This document shows, piece after piece, positions 25,868-35,803 of a DNA stretch of 54,693 nt (its first letter is position 1; each line of letters starts with the position of its first letter). The stretch spans positions 1-54,693 of the forward strand of contig JAFLDZ010000024.1 of assembly GCA_017302135.1 (NCBI GenBank), in the 5' to 3' direction. The translations under genes were made by a program, and so were the position numbers. The notes beneath the pieces were generated by a model. That model was not told where the DNA came from, did no database searches, and saw only the letters and a list, made by a program, of their open reading frames with translations. This stretch comes from Lysobacterales bacterium. GTDB taxonomy: Bacteria; Pseudomonadota; Gammaproteobacteria; Xanthomonadales; Xanthomonadaceae.

Positions 25868-26061
25868 GCTTGGAACCTTAGCATACGATTGGTTGCTGAC
25901 CGGACACGGTGCACCCTTGGCAATGACGGCAGACGAAGCCCCGCAGGCCGAATTGCCGTGGCGCGTAGCCCATGCTCCGTCCGAGGTGCAACAACGCATC
26001 GCCCACTTTCTGGACGTGCAAGAAGCGCGCCCGATCGTTGCCACCCAACTGCAAGAGCAAA

Positions 26062-26130
26062 GTCTTCGGGACTGAAGTCCCTCCTACAAAAGCCTGAAAT
26101 CTTCGGGGCTAAAGCCCCTCCCACAAACGC
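26062..26130. repeat. REP pair
   Basis: Two related units: TCTTCGGGACTGAAGTCCCT followed by CCTACAAAAG (26063-26092), and TCTTCGGGGCTAAAGCCCCT followed by CCCACAAACG (26100-26129). Each has a short hairpin (GGGACTGAAGTCCC; GGGGCTAAAGCCCC). A third unit is at 29606-29635. They lie between the methyltransferase and the effector gene. Confidence 0.85.
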
Positions 26131-26146
26131 ATTAGCATTCCGCATC

Positions 26147-28741
26147 TCAGACGAGCCTTGCGCCCTGATTCGCCTGTCCACCCTGATCCACGGTTTGCTG
26201 TTGCACAGGCTGCGCGAACCGCTGCGCCATGTCCTGCGTGCGGTCGAGCTGCGCGACGCGCTGCGTGCTGTCGGCAAGGCTCAGCTGCAGCGCCTGACCG
26301 ACATCGCCGACGGCGGTTCTGGCGGTGGGCGAAGCAGGATCGCGGGTGTCCGCCATATAGAACCGTTGGCCATCGGGGCTGAACTGGGCGAAGGCGATCG
26401 TCTGTAGTCCGCGCTCGCGCGCTTCGGCGGTCATGCCCGCTGCGAGTCTTGTGCTGGCATCGTCCGATGTCCGTCCCAATTCGGCATCGCGCATCAGCAC
26501 AGGCGCCAGTGCCTGCTGGAACATCCCGTTGCGCGGATGCGCCGCGTCGTCGAGCGACGCACGGTCGGGGGCTGGCGCAGCGGGCGGTTGCGGCGGCGGT
26601 GAAGGCACCGTGGTGGTGGGCTGCGGTGTTTCCATCGGCGTCACGCCTTGCGTGCGCGCCTGTTCGATCTCGGCCGCCGTGGTGACGCTCTTGACCTCCA
26701 GGCTACGGTCGTTGTGACCGACCAGTGTTTCGATGGAACCATCGGGCCGAAGCGCCAGGCTGTAAGGAGATTGGCCGAGACCATCGCGCAAGTGATCCTG
26801 CGCCACCGCGCGCGTCGCCGCGTCGATGTCCGCATCGCTGCGCACGATTCCCGCGCTGGCGTATGCCCCCGCCACCATGCTGCGCATATCGCTCTGCGTG
26901 GGCGTGGGCGTCGCCAGCGCCTGGGCGGCATAGGCGCCCATTTCCTGCAAACCCGCCTGCTGGCTTTGCCAAGTGCGATTCAATTCTTCGCGGATGTTGC
27001 CCTCCGCCTGATTCGTCCCGTACAACATGCCGGGCGTGCTCCATCCGCCATCGGCACCACGGGTGTAGGTATTGCCATCGGAAGCCTGCAGCGTGTCCGT
27101 GCGCGTACTCGCGTTGCGGATCGCTTCGGGCACAGGCTCCATCGATGCGAATTCGTTCCAGCCGAACTGGTTGTAGGCAATCTGATAGCGCGCAGCGGTC
27201 GACGCGGGGCTGTTGGCCGCGTTCTGCGCAACGATCAACGCCGACTGCCGTTCGAGATCCGCGGTTTGCGCGGGCGTGGCGGCATCGGTCCTCATTTCGG
27301 GGATCATCTGCAGTTCCGGGAGCATGCCCTCGGCCGCCAGCGTCCTCGACCATGCGCCTGTCTCCGCGCTCCGCTGCCACGGCCCGGCGACCCAGCCCGC
27401 CTGATCCTGCGCGCCGGTGATCGTGAAAGGATCCTGCGGTCTTGGCGGGCTTCCCAGACCGAGCGAGTAGGAATCGTTGGCGGCCCTGTAATTCAATTCG
27501 TCGACCAGACGTCCGGCTGCGACGAAACGCGTTTCATCGAAACCGCCCGTTGCATTCGGACTGCTGGCCGTTCGCGTCCACGGCGCCTGTGGATCCGCCG
27601 GATTGCGCGACCAATCGTTGCCATTGCGATCGGTCTGGGTAAAGACCCGGTCCACGTCCCGCTGGTCCGCCCAGCGTTCGCCCAGATAGGCGCCGACGCC
27701 GGCACCGATCAGCCCCGTCACCAGCGCGCCCGGGCCGGTTTCGGAACCCGCCACCGCGCCGTAGAGGAAGCCGGCGCCGATGCCTCCGATCACGCCGCCG
27801 GCATTGCGGCCGACCCAGTGCGTTTGCGCCGACGCTGCGGCGGCTTCGTTGCCTTCGGCGCGCAGCTCGAGCACGCGATGGCCGGTGGTGACGAAGTCGT
27901 AGGCCATCAGCGCAACGCCTGCAGCGCCGACCACACGCACCGCGCGACTCGAACCGGGCGTACCCGTTTCCGGCGGCGTTCCTCCTTCGGGCAGCGGCCC
28001 ACGCACTTCCGGAAGCGCGGGCGGACGCGCGAGCGTCGGCGGCATTTCCGCTGGGAATGCGGCGCGCAATCGCACCTCGATGGGCTCCGACAACGGCAGG
28101 CGTCCGGCTTCGTTCGCCTGCGCGATCGCGGTGCCGAGCGACTGCCTGCCTGCAGCAACGTCTCCCGCGACCGGCTTCGCGCCCGGCTGTTCGATCGCGT
28201 CGAGCGCTGCAGTCACGTTGCCTTCCGACCGGGTGACCCCAGCCCAACGCGCCTCCTGCGCGGGCATCCTGCCGATCTCGGCGATCTGCGTCGAATGGGT
28301 CTGTCGGTACTCGTCCAGATTGCCGAAGAATTCCCTCACTTGCCGGTTCGCCTGCTCGCGGGTCATGCCCTGCGGCGTATTGCTGACCAGGTCGCCGTTG
28401 ACCAGCCCCGTTTTCAGCGTGTCGGTGAGTTCACCCACCCTGACGGCCATGCGTTCTGCAGCGGCACGGTCGCCGCGAAGCGTCGCTTGGCCGTCGGGAC
28501 TCTGCTGCAATTGTCGAAGCTGCAACTGTAGTCCTTCCGAATATCCGCCGAGCGGACCGCCGGGATGCGGCGACAGACCGAGCCTCGCCGCCAATGCCTC
28601 ATCGGCCGGCAGGTTCAAGAGGTTGCGCGGACCATGCAGATCAAAAAGCCCCTGTTGCGACAAGGCCTGGAGCAGTCGGCTCCGCGCGTACGCGCCCTGT
28701 TCGATCACATGGTGTCCTTGGAAAACCGGGGTGTCGGTCAT
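26147..28741 (-). CDS. XVIPCD-type T4SS effector with N-terminal HNH/AHH-like nuclease domain
   Basis: 864 aa. The C-terminal ~130 residues (from DDAAHPRNGMFQQALAPV, through IAFAQFSPDGQRFYMADTRD, to a Gln-rich tail) match the XVIPCD tail that targets Xanthomonadales effectors to the bacteria-killing type IV secretion system. The N-terminus (GHHVIEQ with H10/H11, FDLHGPRNLLNLP with N40, HPGGPLGGYS with H59 and Y67) has the spacing of AHH/HNH-superfamily nuclease toxins. A Gly-rich hydrophobic segment lies in the middle (about 320-365). It is the predicted DNase toxin delivered to competitor bacteria. The immunity gene is 45 nt upstream. No secretion-system gene is in this window. Confidence 0.82.
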   Translation of the reverse strand: MTDTPVFQGHHVIEQGAYARSRLLQALSQQGLFDLHGPRNLLNLPADEALAARLGLSPHPGGPLGGYSEGLQLQLRQLQQSPDGQATLRGDRAAAERMAVRVGELTDTLKTGLVNGDLVSNTPQGMTREQANRQVREFFGNLDEYRQTHSTQIAEIGRMPAQEARWAGVTRSEGNVTAALDAIEQPGAKPVAGDVAAGRQSLGTAIAQANEAGRLPLSEPIEVRLRAAFPAEMPPTLARPPALPEVRGPLPEGGTPPETGTPGSSRAVRVVGAAGVALMAYDFVTTGHRVLELRAEGNEAAAASAQTHWVGRNAGGVIGGIGAGFLYGAVAGSETGPGALVTGLIGAGVGAYLGERWADQRDVDRVFTQTDRNGNDWSRNPADPQAPWTRTASSPNATGGFDETRFVAAGRLVDELNYRAANDSYSLGLGSPPRPQDPFTITGAQDQAGWVAGPWQRSAETGAWSRTLAAEGMLPELQMIPEMRTDAATPAQTADLERQSALIVAQNAANSPASTAARYQIAYNQFGWNEFASMEPVPEAIRNASTRTDTLQASDGNTYTRGADGGWSTPGMLYGTNQAEGNIREELNRTWQSQQAGLQEMGAYAAQALATPTPTQSDMRSMVAGAYASAGIVRSDADIDAATRAVAQDHLRDGLGQSPYSLALRPDGSIETLVGHNDRSLEVKSVTTAAEIEQARTQGVTPMETPQPTTTVPSPPPQPPAAPAPDRASLDDAAHPRNGMFQQALAPVLMRDAELGRTSDDASTRLAAGMTAEARERGLQTIAFAQFSPDGQRFYMADTRDPASPTARTAVGDVGQALQLSLADSTQRVAQLDRTQDMAQRFAQPVQQQTVDQGGQANQGARLV

Positions 28742-28786
28742 CGGCGAAATTCCTTAACGAACGAGTGCGAAACGATCGAAGCCCGA

Positions 28787-29422
28787 TCAGCAATCGGCTG
28801 CGTCGGCGAATCTCACGCCCTGCACGCCCGCAGCGACCACCGCATCGTGCAAAACGCGATCGCAGAACACTTCAAGCGCGAACGGCGTCAGAAACACGTG
28901 GGCCGAACCGACTACGTTTTCCTTGAACACCAGGCTTGCCCCGCCCGAACGGTCGTAGTACTTGCCGTTGACGTAATCGCCGACCTTGATCTTCAGCCGC
29001 GACGCGCCCTCGTCCAGCGCGTCGAGAGTCCGCAAGACACCGCAGAAGTAATACTGTGGACCGGGCGTGCCGTCGGCAAGCGTGAAATCGCAGGCCGCGA
29101 ACGCGAAACCTTCCGGATCCACGGATTCGAACACGCGCTTCAGCGCCTCGGAAACGATCCACATGCCGAATATGTCTTCAAAATCGCGCGGCATTCCGCC
29201 CAACTTCGGCACGTGCACCAGATGCGGTCGCTCGGGGTAAAGGCCCGGATCGCCGTTGGGCGATTCGATGATGTAGGTGCCCGGAAGCCTGAGCTTGTCT
29301 TCATTGGCAATCTCCAGCCCCGGGATCCTGCCTCCGCCCCAGAAGCTCGGCTCGATGACGAAGAACTTCCCCTTCTCGAACGCGCTCCCGGTCGTGACCG
29401 GAACCGGAGTCTCACTGGCCAT
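28787..29422 (-). CDS. DUF1629/Imm11-type immunity protein
   Basis: 211 aa, soluble. The C-terminal half (YYFCGVLRTLDALDEGASRL, GGASLVFKENVVGSAHVFLT, VAAGVQGVRFADA) is the pattern of the DUF1629/Imm11-like immunity family. The ATG at 29422 was chosen because AGGAAG lies 7 nt upstream; ATGs at 29443 and 29491 lack this. It lies immediately upstream of the XVIPCD effector and should protect the producer by binding its nuclease domain. Confidence 0.85.
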   Translation of the reverse strand: MASETPVPVTTGSAFEKGKFFVIEPSFWGGGRIPGLEIANEDKLRLPGTYIIESPNGDPGLYPERPHLVHVPKLGGMPRDFEDIFGMWIVSEALKRVFESVDPEGFAFAACDFTLADGTPGPQYYFCGVLRTLDALDEGASRLKIKVGDYVNGKYYDRSGGASLVFKENVVGSAHVFLTPFALEVFCDRVLHDAVVAAGVQGVRFADAADC

Positions 29423-29605
29423 GGCGACTTCCTTTTTTGACATTACGACACTGTACAGGCCGGAAGATTTCCACGGCAACCGGATCGACAATGTTCTCGA
29501 TTCGGGCGAAACAGTGGACTGTTTCGTTTATTCGGAGCTGCTGGAAAATTCACTCTGGCCGATGTGTCCATTTACAGATGCATCGAAACAGCGAAAGAAA
29601 AGAGC

Positions 29606-29635
29606 ATCGGGCCTGAAGTCCCTCCTACAAAAGCC
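29606..29635. repeat. Single REP unit
   Basis: GCCTGAAGTCCCTCCTACAA followed by AAGCC, the same family as the pair at 26062-26130. It is upstream of the immunity gene. Two REP sites therefore bracket the effector/immunity pair. Confidence 0.8.
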
Positions 29636-29661
29636 GAAGGCGTCTCAGCGCTGTCTGCTGC

Positions 29662-29691
29662 GGAAACGACGCCGCATCGCGGCGCCGTTCC
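29662..29691 (-). terminator. Probable terminator hairpin after the glycoside hydrolase gene
   Basis: GGAAACGACGCCGC and GCGGCGCCGTTCC form an imperfect GC-rich stem with loop ATC, starting 10 nt past the stop at 29701. No long U-tract is present, so it may be a weak or factor-assisted terminator. Confidence 0.5.
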
Positions 29692-29700
29692 GTCGGTGCG

Positions 29701-31395
29701 TTACAAGGCGCAGGTGCCGGTACTCGGCGTGACGATGCCGTTGCTGAGCTTCAGCGCGATGTCGTAGGTGTAGGCGGGCACCGGGTAGGTGCGGCGAACG
29801 CCGTCGGCGAGGACAGTGAAGGTGCTGCCGATGCGGTTGCCGGTGGTGGGGTTGATCCACTCTGCGGTGTAGTTGGTGGCGGCCGCGGCGGGCTGCAGGT
29901 CGAGCGTGTTCAGTGCGGTGATGATGGCGGGTTTGACGTAGGCCTTGAAGCTGTCGCTGGACAGCGTGCTGTGGTGGAGATACAGCACGTAGGTGCTGCC
30001 GTTCTGCTGCATCGCGCTCCAGTAGACGTTGCTGGATCCGCGCGCGGTGCCGAAGGCCGGCAGGTTGGGCGCCCATGTCGGCGGGTTGTTGATGGCGCGG
30101 GTCATGTGGCGCAGATACGGGCCGAGTGCGGCGAGAAAATCCGCGAGCTTGCCCAACTGCACGCGGGTCTGCAGCGGTTCGCCGGTGCCGCTCCAGTCGG
30201 TGGTGTAGTGGTTGTAGAGACCGCCCTCGCCCAGCATGAATTCCCAGGCTTCGGCGCGCGCTTCGTCGGGCGTGATGAAGTCGAAGGTGGGCGTGGTGCG
30301 ATAGGACGGCGTGGGACGGCCTTCGTTGAAGCCGTAGACGCGGGCGATGCCCTGCAGGCCGCCGTTGAGATAGGTGCGCTGTTTCTCGGTGGCGGACAGA
30401 CGGCCGGCGTCGCGCACTTTGATGTAGTGGCCGTTGAGGATCCTCACGTCTGGCGCATAGGCGGGGCTGACGATGGTGCGGAACGGCGCGAGCGCGGTCT
30501 GCGTGTGGTAGTTCGCGGCGATGAGGTGACGCTTGGGCGCGGCCATCGTGCCTTCGGCATTGCGCAGGATGTCGGTCATGCATTCGTGCCATTTGACGAT
30601 GCGCGGCACGCTGACCGTGTCGGCGATCGTCGCGCCGCTGGAGTTGTATCCGGCGCGGACGATCGACAGGTCGGGTTCGTTCGCAAGCTCCCAGTACAGG
30701 TTGTCGTACGCGTTGAGTTCGACAACCAGTTTTTCGACCAGCGCCTGCTGGCGGCTGTAGATATTGGTCGGCGTGCCGAAAGGCAGGCAGGTGGTGCCCG
30801 GCGCTGCGGTGAGTGTCCACTCGTCGCTGAGGCCCACGTAGCCGTTGGTGTTCTTGCCGGGATACCAGGGGCTGGTGCGGAAGTCGCCGCTGAAGGCGTC
30901 GAACAGCGTCAGCTCGACGACGACATTCTTCGTCTGCGCGTACGCGACCACTTCTTCGAGACGATCGAAGAAGGTCTGGTTCCATGTGTACAGATCCCAC
31001 TTGCCGAGCGCGGCGTTGTACGCGAAGGGCTGCTCGTGCGGCAACGGCCCCGCAGCGCCGCCCGGGCTGTGGCCGAGTCCGACCCACACGCGCAGCACGT
31101 TGAGGTGTCTGAGCGCGAGATCGTCGATCACGCGCTGGAAATTGCGCTTGCCGCTGGCCGCATCGAGATTGTAATTGCACAGTTGGGCCACCTCGGGCGT
31201 GCCTGCCCGCTGTTCGAGATGACAGATGTATTCCGGCGTATAGCCGACCAGCGGCGTGGTCTTGCCGTTGTAGTGGAAATACTGCGGATTGACCGCGTCG
31301 ATGCACAGCGGTGCCGCCGATGCGATGCTGTTCGACAGCATGCCGAGGCATGCGGTCAGCGCGATGTACGGTCTGGTTTTCTGCGAAGTCTTCAT
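29701..31395 (-). CDS. Secreted (beta/alpha)8-barrel glycoside hydrolase-like protein
   Basis: 564 aa from the ATG at 31395 with a signal peptide (MKTSQKTRPYIALTACLGML to ASA, cleavage about 27). The catalytic-type barrel has NVLRVWVGLG, NVVVELTLFDAF and LYWELANEPD, the last being the general acid/base motif of clan GH-A (GH5-like). The second Glu is less obvious (WEFMLGEGGLYNHY is a candidate). A C-terminal beta-sandwich (about 460-564, TNYTAEWINPTTGN) resembles collagen-binding/DUF modules attached to such enzymes. It is probably extracellular; the substrate is unknown. The frame is open to 31575, but that part has no signal-like features. Confidence 0.8.
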   Translation of the reverse strand: MKTSQKTRPYIALTACLGMLSNSIASAAPLCIDAVNPQYFHYNGKTTPLVGYTPEYICHLEQRAGTPEVAQLCNYNLDAASGKRNFQRVIDDLALRHLNVLRVWVGLGHSPGGAAGPLPHEQPFAYNAALGKWDLYTWNQTFFDRLEEVVAYAQTKNVVVELTLFDAFSGDFRTSPWYPGKNTNGYVGLSDEWTLTAAPGTTCLPFGTPTNIYSRQQALVEKLVVELNAYDNLYWELANEPDLSIVRAGYNSSGATIADTVSVPRIVKWHECMTDILRNAEGTMAAPKRHLIAANYHTQTALAPFRTIVSPAYAPDVRILNGHYIKVRDAGRLSATEKQRTYLNGGLQGIARVYGFNEGRPTPSYRTTPTFDFITPDEARAEAWEFMLGEGGLYNHYTTDWSGTGEPLQTRVQLGKLADFLAALGPYLRHMTRAINNPPTWAPNLPAFGTARGSSNVYWSAMQQNGSTYVLYLHHSTLSSDSFKAYVKPAIITALNTLDLQPAAAATNYTAEWINPTTGNRIGSTFTVLADGVRRTYPVPAYTYDIALKLSNGIVTPSTGTCAL

Positions 31396-31722
31396 GGTCT
31401 GTCCTTGTGCCTGCGAGGGGGGGATCTTCTCGTCGTCGGCGGATGCGACCGCTCGCGTCCATGCGATGAAGTGCCCTGTCATGCACAGGGATGCACGGGA
31501 AGATGTCCTTTTCGGAACCGGTGCATTCCGCGTCTTCGACACCCCCATCGGACACCCGGCACGCGGCAGCGGCAATGAGCGACCTTGGCCGCAGCCCCCC
31601 GCCGAAAGTCATGCGCGATGCGAAACGTTCAGCTCTGGATCTAAGACGTCAGCGGCTGATGCCTTGCGTTCTTCGAAACGATCGGACGCGCATGGTGTCG
31701 GTGGAATGCATGGATGCATGCA
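31396..31722. other. 327-bp intergenic region, no gene
   Basis: Between the patatin stop (31723) and the hydrolase start (31395), both minus strand. It presumably contains the hydrolase promoter. A cluster of overlapping ATGCAT palindromes lies at 31706-31727. Nothing else was recognised. Confidence 0.45.
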
Positions 31723-34700
31723 TCAGGCATCGCGCCGCTCGTCCGCCGGGTGTCCCGGCGATTCCTGCATGGGCACCGGCGCCGCGCGTTTGCGCTGTCT
31801 GTTCGCGATGCGCTTGCCGCGCGCGGAGTCGTTGCGTGCGCGCTTGATCTTGATCGCGCGCAATCTCAGCGCTTCGAGCTGCTGGGCGATCTCGCGGGCG
31901 GTGCGGTTGCGGCAGATGCCGGCGAGACCGTAATAGCCGGCGCGGATGTCGACGTGCTTGACCGTGTACTGATCGATCAGCAAGCCCATGAATTCCGCGC
32001 CGATGCCCAGGCCGCGCACGTGGTCCTGCACGCGCAGCAGACGCAGATCGTTGCCGGACAGCGCGGCGACGCCGAGGGTCGTGTCCGGGATGCGCGTGCC
32101 GGTGCGTGCGAGCACGGCGGTCCAGCGCAGGCGCAGCAACAACAGTTTCGTCGGCGGTGCCTTGGCGTCGTCCAGCATCGGTTCCGAGAGCAGGATGGCG
32201 TGTTCGATGTGGTTGATGCGACCGTCTTCGACCAGTTGATTGCAGTGCTGCGCCCATGACATGCCGTCAGCGGGCGAGGCATCGAAGATCTTCAGCGCGC
32301 GATGTTCCCGATCGTCGTTGTCGAGTCGCGGCAGCTGCAGGCGCAATTCGCAGAAGGCCACGAAGCGCGCGCCGAACGTCGGCGCGCCGACCGCCCAGGC
32401 GATGCGGAACATCGGTGCGCCGCTCCAGTGCCGGAACGCATTCATCCAGCCGCGATTGTCCGGATGGCTCCACGCATGTTCCAGATCGAGGTCGTGATAG
32501 ACCGACTCCATCAGCCGCACCAGTTCCTGGCAGAAATAGAAGCAGGCGCGGAAATCCGCCGCCGCCGGCATGCGCGTGCGGCGGCCCACCGGTTTCGACG
32601 CGTCGGTGCCGATCGCGGCCGGATCGGCGGCGACCAGATCGGTCCACGCCGGATAGAACTGCGCGTCGAGCACCGCCAGCGCCGGGCTATCGCGCAGTTG
32701 CCCGAACAAGCGCGACATCGCCGTGGCGTGCAGCGCGAAGCGTTCCGCGCCACCGGGCAGCGAAGGCGCCCACTGGTGACGCAGGGCAACCAGGATTTTT
32801 TCCTTCAATTCCGAATCCTGCACGCCCAGCTCTTCGTGACGGCGCGTGCCGACTTCGGCGCCTGCGCGCTCCAGCACCGGTTCCAGCGCGCGCATCATCA
32901 CGTCCTGACCGAGCCGGCGATAGCTTTCGAACTGCGCTTCGTCGAAATACTGATCGGCGGTGGGCTCATGCGGAAAGCTCGGGTGGATGCGCGCGTAGTG
33001 CTGGATATCGTTCGGCTCCTCGCCGGTCAGCGTGGGCTTCACGTACAGCAGCGTGCCGCGACTGCCGTCGCGATACTCGATGGTGCCGACCGCGCAGCTG
33101 CGCGTGGCCAGACCGTTCGCCTGCGGCCGCAGCGCGCTGACGTCGAGTTCGATATCCACGCCGAAATCGACGCGGCATTTCTGCACCGCATTGCCCAGAT
33201 CGGCGAAACTGCGTTCGGGATCGGCGGCGGCATCCACGCAGAGAATGAAACGACAGCGCCGACGCACCAGTTCGTAGAGTCCCAGATTCTCGAAATGACC
33301 GCCATCGGAGAGATGCACGAACTTGCCGCCGTCGTGGGTGCGGCCGAGCATCTCCGCGATCAGCCAGCGGCCGAAGAACGGCGTGCTGTCGGCCTGCGGA
33401 CGCATGAGGTGGCTCGGATTCGGCAACCACCAGCCCAGCCGCGCGTCGAACAGCGTGAGCAGGAAGGTCACCGCGGGCGAGCTGTGATACCCCATGTTGG
33501 GATTGACCGCCGCGCCGGAGATCGCGATCGCGCTGCCGAGCGTCAGCGTCGAGGCCAGCGAATCGCCGAGATGTCCGGTGATGGCGGTGCCGGCCACATC
33601 CGCGCGCAGATCGCCGACCACCGGCGCACCGATACGCGACGACGGCGGCAGATAGCCGCAGAACCCCGGCGACAGACAGAACGACGCAGCCTTGCGGTCC
33701 TGCCAATCCAGTTGTTTGGCCGCGACCAGATTCAGCGCGGTGCCCACCAGCGGAAACAGCGGCCGATAGCCGTCGAGGCGCGTCACTTCGACCAGATCGG
33801 CGAGCACCAGATCGTCCTGCACGTCGAAGTTGGTGGTGGGTTCGGGATTGCGCGCATCGTTGCTCGCGCCCAGATAGCAGCGCACCAGTCGGTTGCGATA
33901 GAAGGCGTTGAGGCTGAACTCGTTGACGTTCACCGCCCAGCCGAACAGCAGCCAGGTCGCCAGTGCGAGAACGGCCACCAGGAACAGCGAATCCAGATGC
34001 CGGGTGACATTGCCGTCGAGCCACAGCAGATGCTCGCGCAGGGATCCGTGCCAGGGTTGGTATTGCTGCGCGACGGATTCGAGACTCGAGCGCGCATGCC
34101 AATCGATGAGCATCTGCCCGGCGAGACTCAGCGCAACGATCAGGCCGAGAATGAACACCCACGGTGCGATGCGCGCGATCAGATCGAGCGCACGTCCGCG
34201 CTTCGAAACACTCTTGCCATCGCTGCCTCCGGCGCTGCGGCCGACCAGCAGACCGACACCGGTGGTCGACAGCCACGCCAGCGCACCCGCCCAACCCAGA
34301 CTGCTCCACCTCGCTTCACTCAAGGCCACCGATTGCATCAACAGCCACGGGCCGTACACCGTCAGCGCAAGCGTCAGGGTCACGCCCAGCACCACCAGTC
34401 CGGCGGTCTTGCCGCCGACCCGCGCCCAGACTTCGCGCTGCAGATCGCTCAATGCGGGGCCGGCGAGGCCCAGATGCAGGATGCCGGTCAGCACTACCGC
34501 CACCATGACCACCGACGGACCGAGGATCATCACGTGCCAGTCGTTGTTGTCGTCGGCGAGCCCCTGCTTCAGGATCGAGTGGACGACGACGATGGCGACG
34601 CCCGCGAAGATCGCGGCGCCGAGCGTGGCCATCAGGAAACGGCCGACGTGCAGTTGCATCGACGACGGCGGCAGATCGTCGGTGGCGATCTCCGCCTGCC

Positions 34701-35721
34701 AGCGGTCGAACAGCAACCAGGCCACCCACATCAGCGCGTACAGCACTCCGCTCGCCACCCCCAGACGCAGCTCCGGCGCGAGCTGCAGCGGCGCCAATGC
34801 GGTTTCCAGCAGCGCCGGCAGGTGGTCGTAATGCGCCAGGCCGATCGCACCGACGAACGATGCGGCGGCGAACAGCACGATCGTCGCCATCGCCGCCAAC
34901 GCGATGCGCGCGGGCGGCGTTTCCACCACCGTGCCGGGTGTGCGCGGGCGTCGATGGATGTACGTGGTGACGTAGGCGAGCAGCGCGACCGCCAGCATCC
35001 CCAGCAGACCGGCGAGGGTCGGCGTCAACGCCGGCTGCGCGCGCGCCGCGCCGATGAATCCTGCGTACAGCAGCAGCGGCAGCAGGGTCATCGCCAGGAT
35101 CAGCGCGCACAGTTGCAGCTGGATCAGCAGCACGTTGCGCACATAGGTGCCGATCATGCCGAGGGTGTCGCCGGAAAACGGCGATTTGCGCGGGCTCAGA
35201 TAATTGCTGTACTCGCGCAGATGCTGGATCGGGCGGCGGTCGCGCGCGTCGCTGTGCGTCTCCGTGGCCGCATCCGCAGCGTCATCGGCCATGACCTCAT
35301 CGCGCGTGGCATCGGCAGTCGCGGCAGCACGCGGGCCGCGGCGTCGGCCCAGCGCCGCGAAGGCATCCTCGAAACCGCGTCGCCGGATCAGGCCCTGCAG
35401 GAACGCGCCGATATAGCCGCCGCCGGACACCGTGGACTGATAGTGGAAGCAGCCCAGCAGATCGTGCCGCGCCAAGGCCTGCAGCACGCCCAGACCGAAG
35501 GTCGCGCTGCGGATCCCGCCGCCCGACAGCGCCAGCCCCCACAGCTCGACGTCTTCTGGATCGTAATGCGCTTCCTCGCCGAGGATGACGCGCAGCTCCG
35601 CCGCTTTCACCGCCGTCACATCCACCGGCGCATCCGCCGGCGCGCGACCCAGCCGCACTTTCAACGACGACACCATGGCCCGGATCTGCACGGCAGTCTC
35701 CCGCGTTCGGCTCAGGGCCAC
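31723..35721 (-). CDS. Large membrane-embedded patatin-like phospholipase
   Basis: 1332 aa, far longer than a simple patatin. The N-terminal nucleophile module is clear: oxyanion LALSGGGIRSATFGLGVLQA (about 62-81) and STVSGGGYIGAF (Ser about 98). Unusually, the serine sits in VSGGG rather than GxSxG, as in a bacterial subfamily. About seven to nine hydrophobic helices occupy 180-600, splitting the domain. The dyad Asp is in LSDGGHFENLGLYELVRRR (about 805). Several hundred C-terminal residues are unrecognised. It is probably an inner-membrane lipid hydrolase. A GTG at 35721 is used; an ATG at 35675 (MVSSLKVRLG) is equally possible. Confidence 0.82.
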   Translation of the reverse strand: MALSRTRETAVQIRAMVSSLKVRLGRAPADAPVDVTAVKAAELRVILGEEAHYDPEDVELWGLALSGGGIRSATFGLGVLQALARHDLLGCFHYQSTVSGGGYIGAFLQGLIRRRGFEDAFAALGRRRGPRAAATADATRDEVMADDAADAATETHSDARDRRPIQHLREYSNYLSPRKSPFSGDTLGMIGTYVRNVLLIQLQLCALILAMTLLPLLLYAGFIGAARAQPALTPTLAGLLGMLAVALLAYVTTYIHRRPRTPGTVVETPPARIALAAMATIVLFAAASFVGAIGLAHYDHLPALLETALAPLQLAPELRLGVASGVLYALMWVAWLLFDRWQAEIATDDLPPSSMQLHVGRFLMATLGAAIFAGVAIVVVHSILKQGLADDNNDWHVMILGPSVVMVAVVLTGILHLGLAGPALSDLQREVWARVGGKTAGLVVLGVTLTLALTVYGPWLLMQSVALSEARWSSLGWAGALAWLSTTGVGLLVGRSAGGSDGKSVSKRGRALDLIARIAPWVFILGLIVALSLAGQMLIDWHARSSLESVAQQYQPWHGSLREHLLWLDGNVTRHLDSLFLVAVLALATWLLFGWAVNVNEFSLNAFYRNRLVRCYLGASNDARNPEPTTNFDVQDDLVLADLVEVTRLDGYRPLFPLVGTALNLVAAKQLDWQDRKAASFCLSPGFCGYLPPSSRIGAPVVGDLRADVAGTAITGHLGDSLASTLTLGSAIAISGAAVNPNMGYHSSPAVTFLLTLFDARLGWWLPNPSHLMRPQADSTPFFGRWLIAEMLGRTHDGGKFVHLSDGGHFENLGLYELVRRRCRFILCVDAAADPERSFADLGNAVQKCRVDFGVDIELDVSALRPQANGLATRSCAVGTIEYRDGSRGTLLYVKPTLTGEEPNDIQHYARIHPSFPHEPTADQYFDEAQFESYRRLGQDVMMRALEPVLERAGAEVGTRRHEELGVQDSELKEKILVALRHQWAPSLPGGAERFALHATAMSRLFGQLRDSPALAVLDAQFYPAWTDLVAADPAAIGTDASKPVGRRTRMPAAADFRACFYFCQELVRLMESVYHDLDLEHAWSHPDNRGWMNAFRHWSGAPMFRIAWAVGAPTFGARFVAFCELRLQLPRLDNDDREHRALKIFDASPADGMSWAQHCNQLVEDGRINHIEHAILLSEPMLDDAKAPPTKLLLLRLRWTAVLARTGTRIPDTTLGVAALSGNDLRLLRVQDHVRGLGIGAEFMGLLIDQYTVKHVDIRAGYYGLAGICRNRTAREIAQQLEALRLRAIKIKRARNDSARGKRIANRQRKRAAPVPMQESPGHPADERRDA

Positions 35722-35803
35722 ACTCTAGCGCTGTCATCGCGTGCCGGCAGTCTCTTTGCGAGATCGCCACTGACGATCCCGCCAAGGCGACCGCTGCGGA
35801 TCG

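Noticed and set aside
25868..26044. N-terminal extension of the module 1 methyltransferase to the ATG at 26044
   Set aside because: The added residues are Cys/Arg/Ser-rich and unlike the family, while the GTG at 25867 has a good ribosome site and gives the expected N-terminus.
26062..26130. Possible short CRISPR-like repeat
   Set aside because: Only two related units with no constant-length spacer. The short hairpins identify them as REPs.
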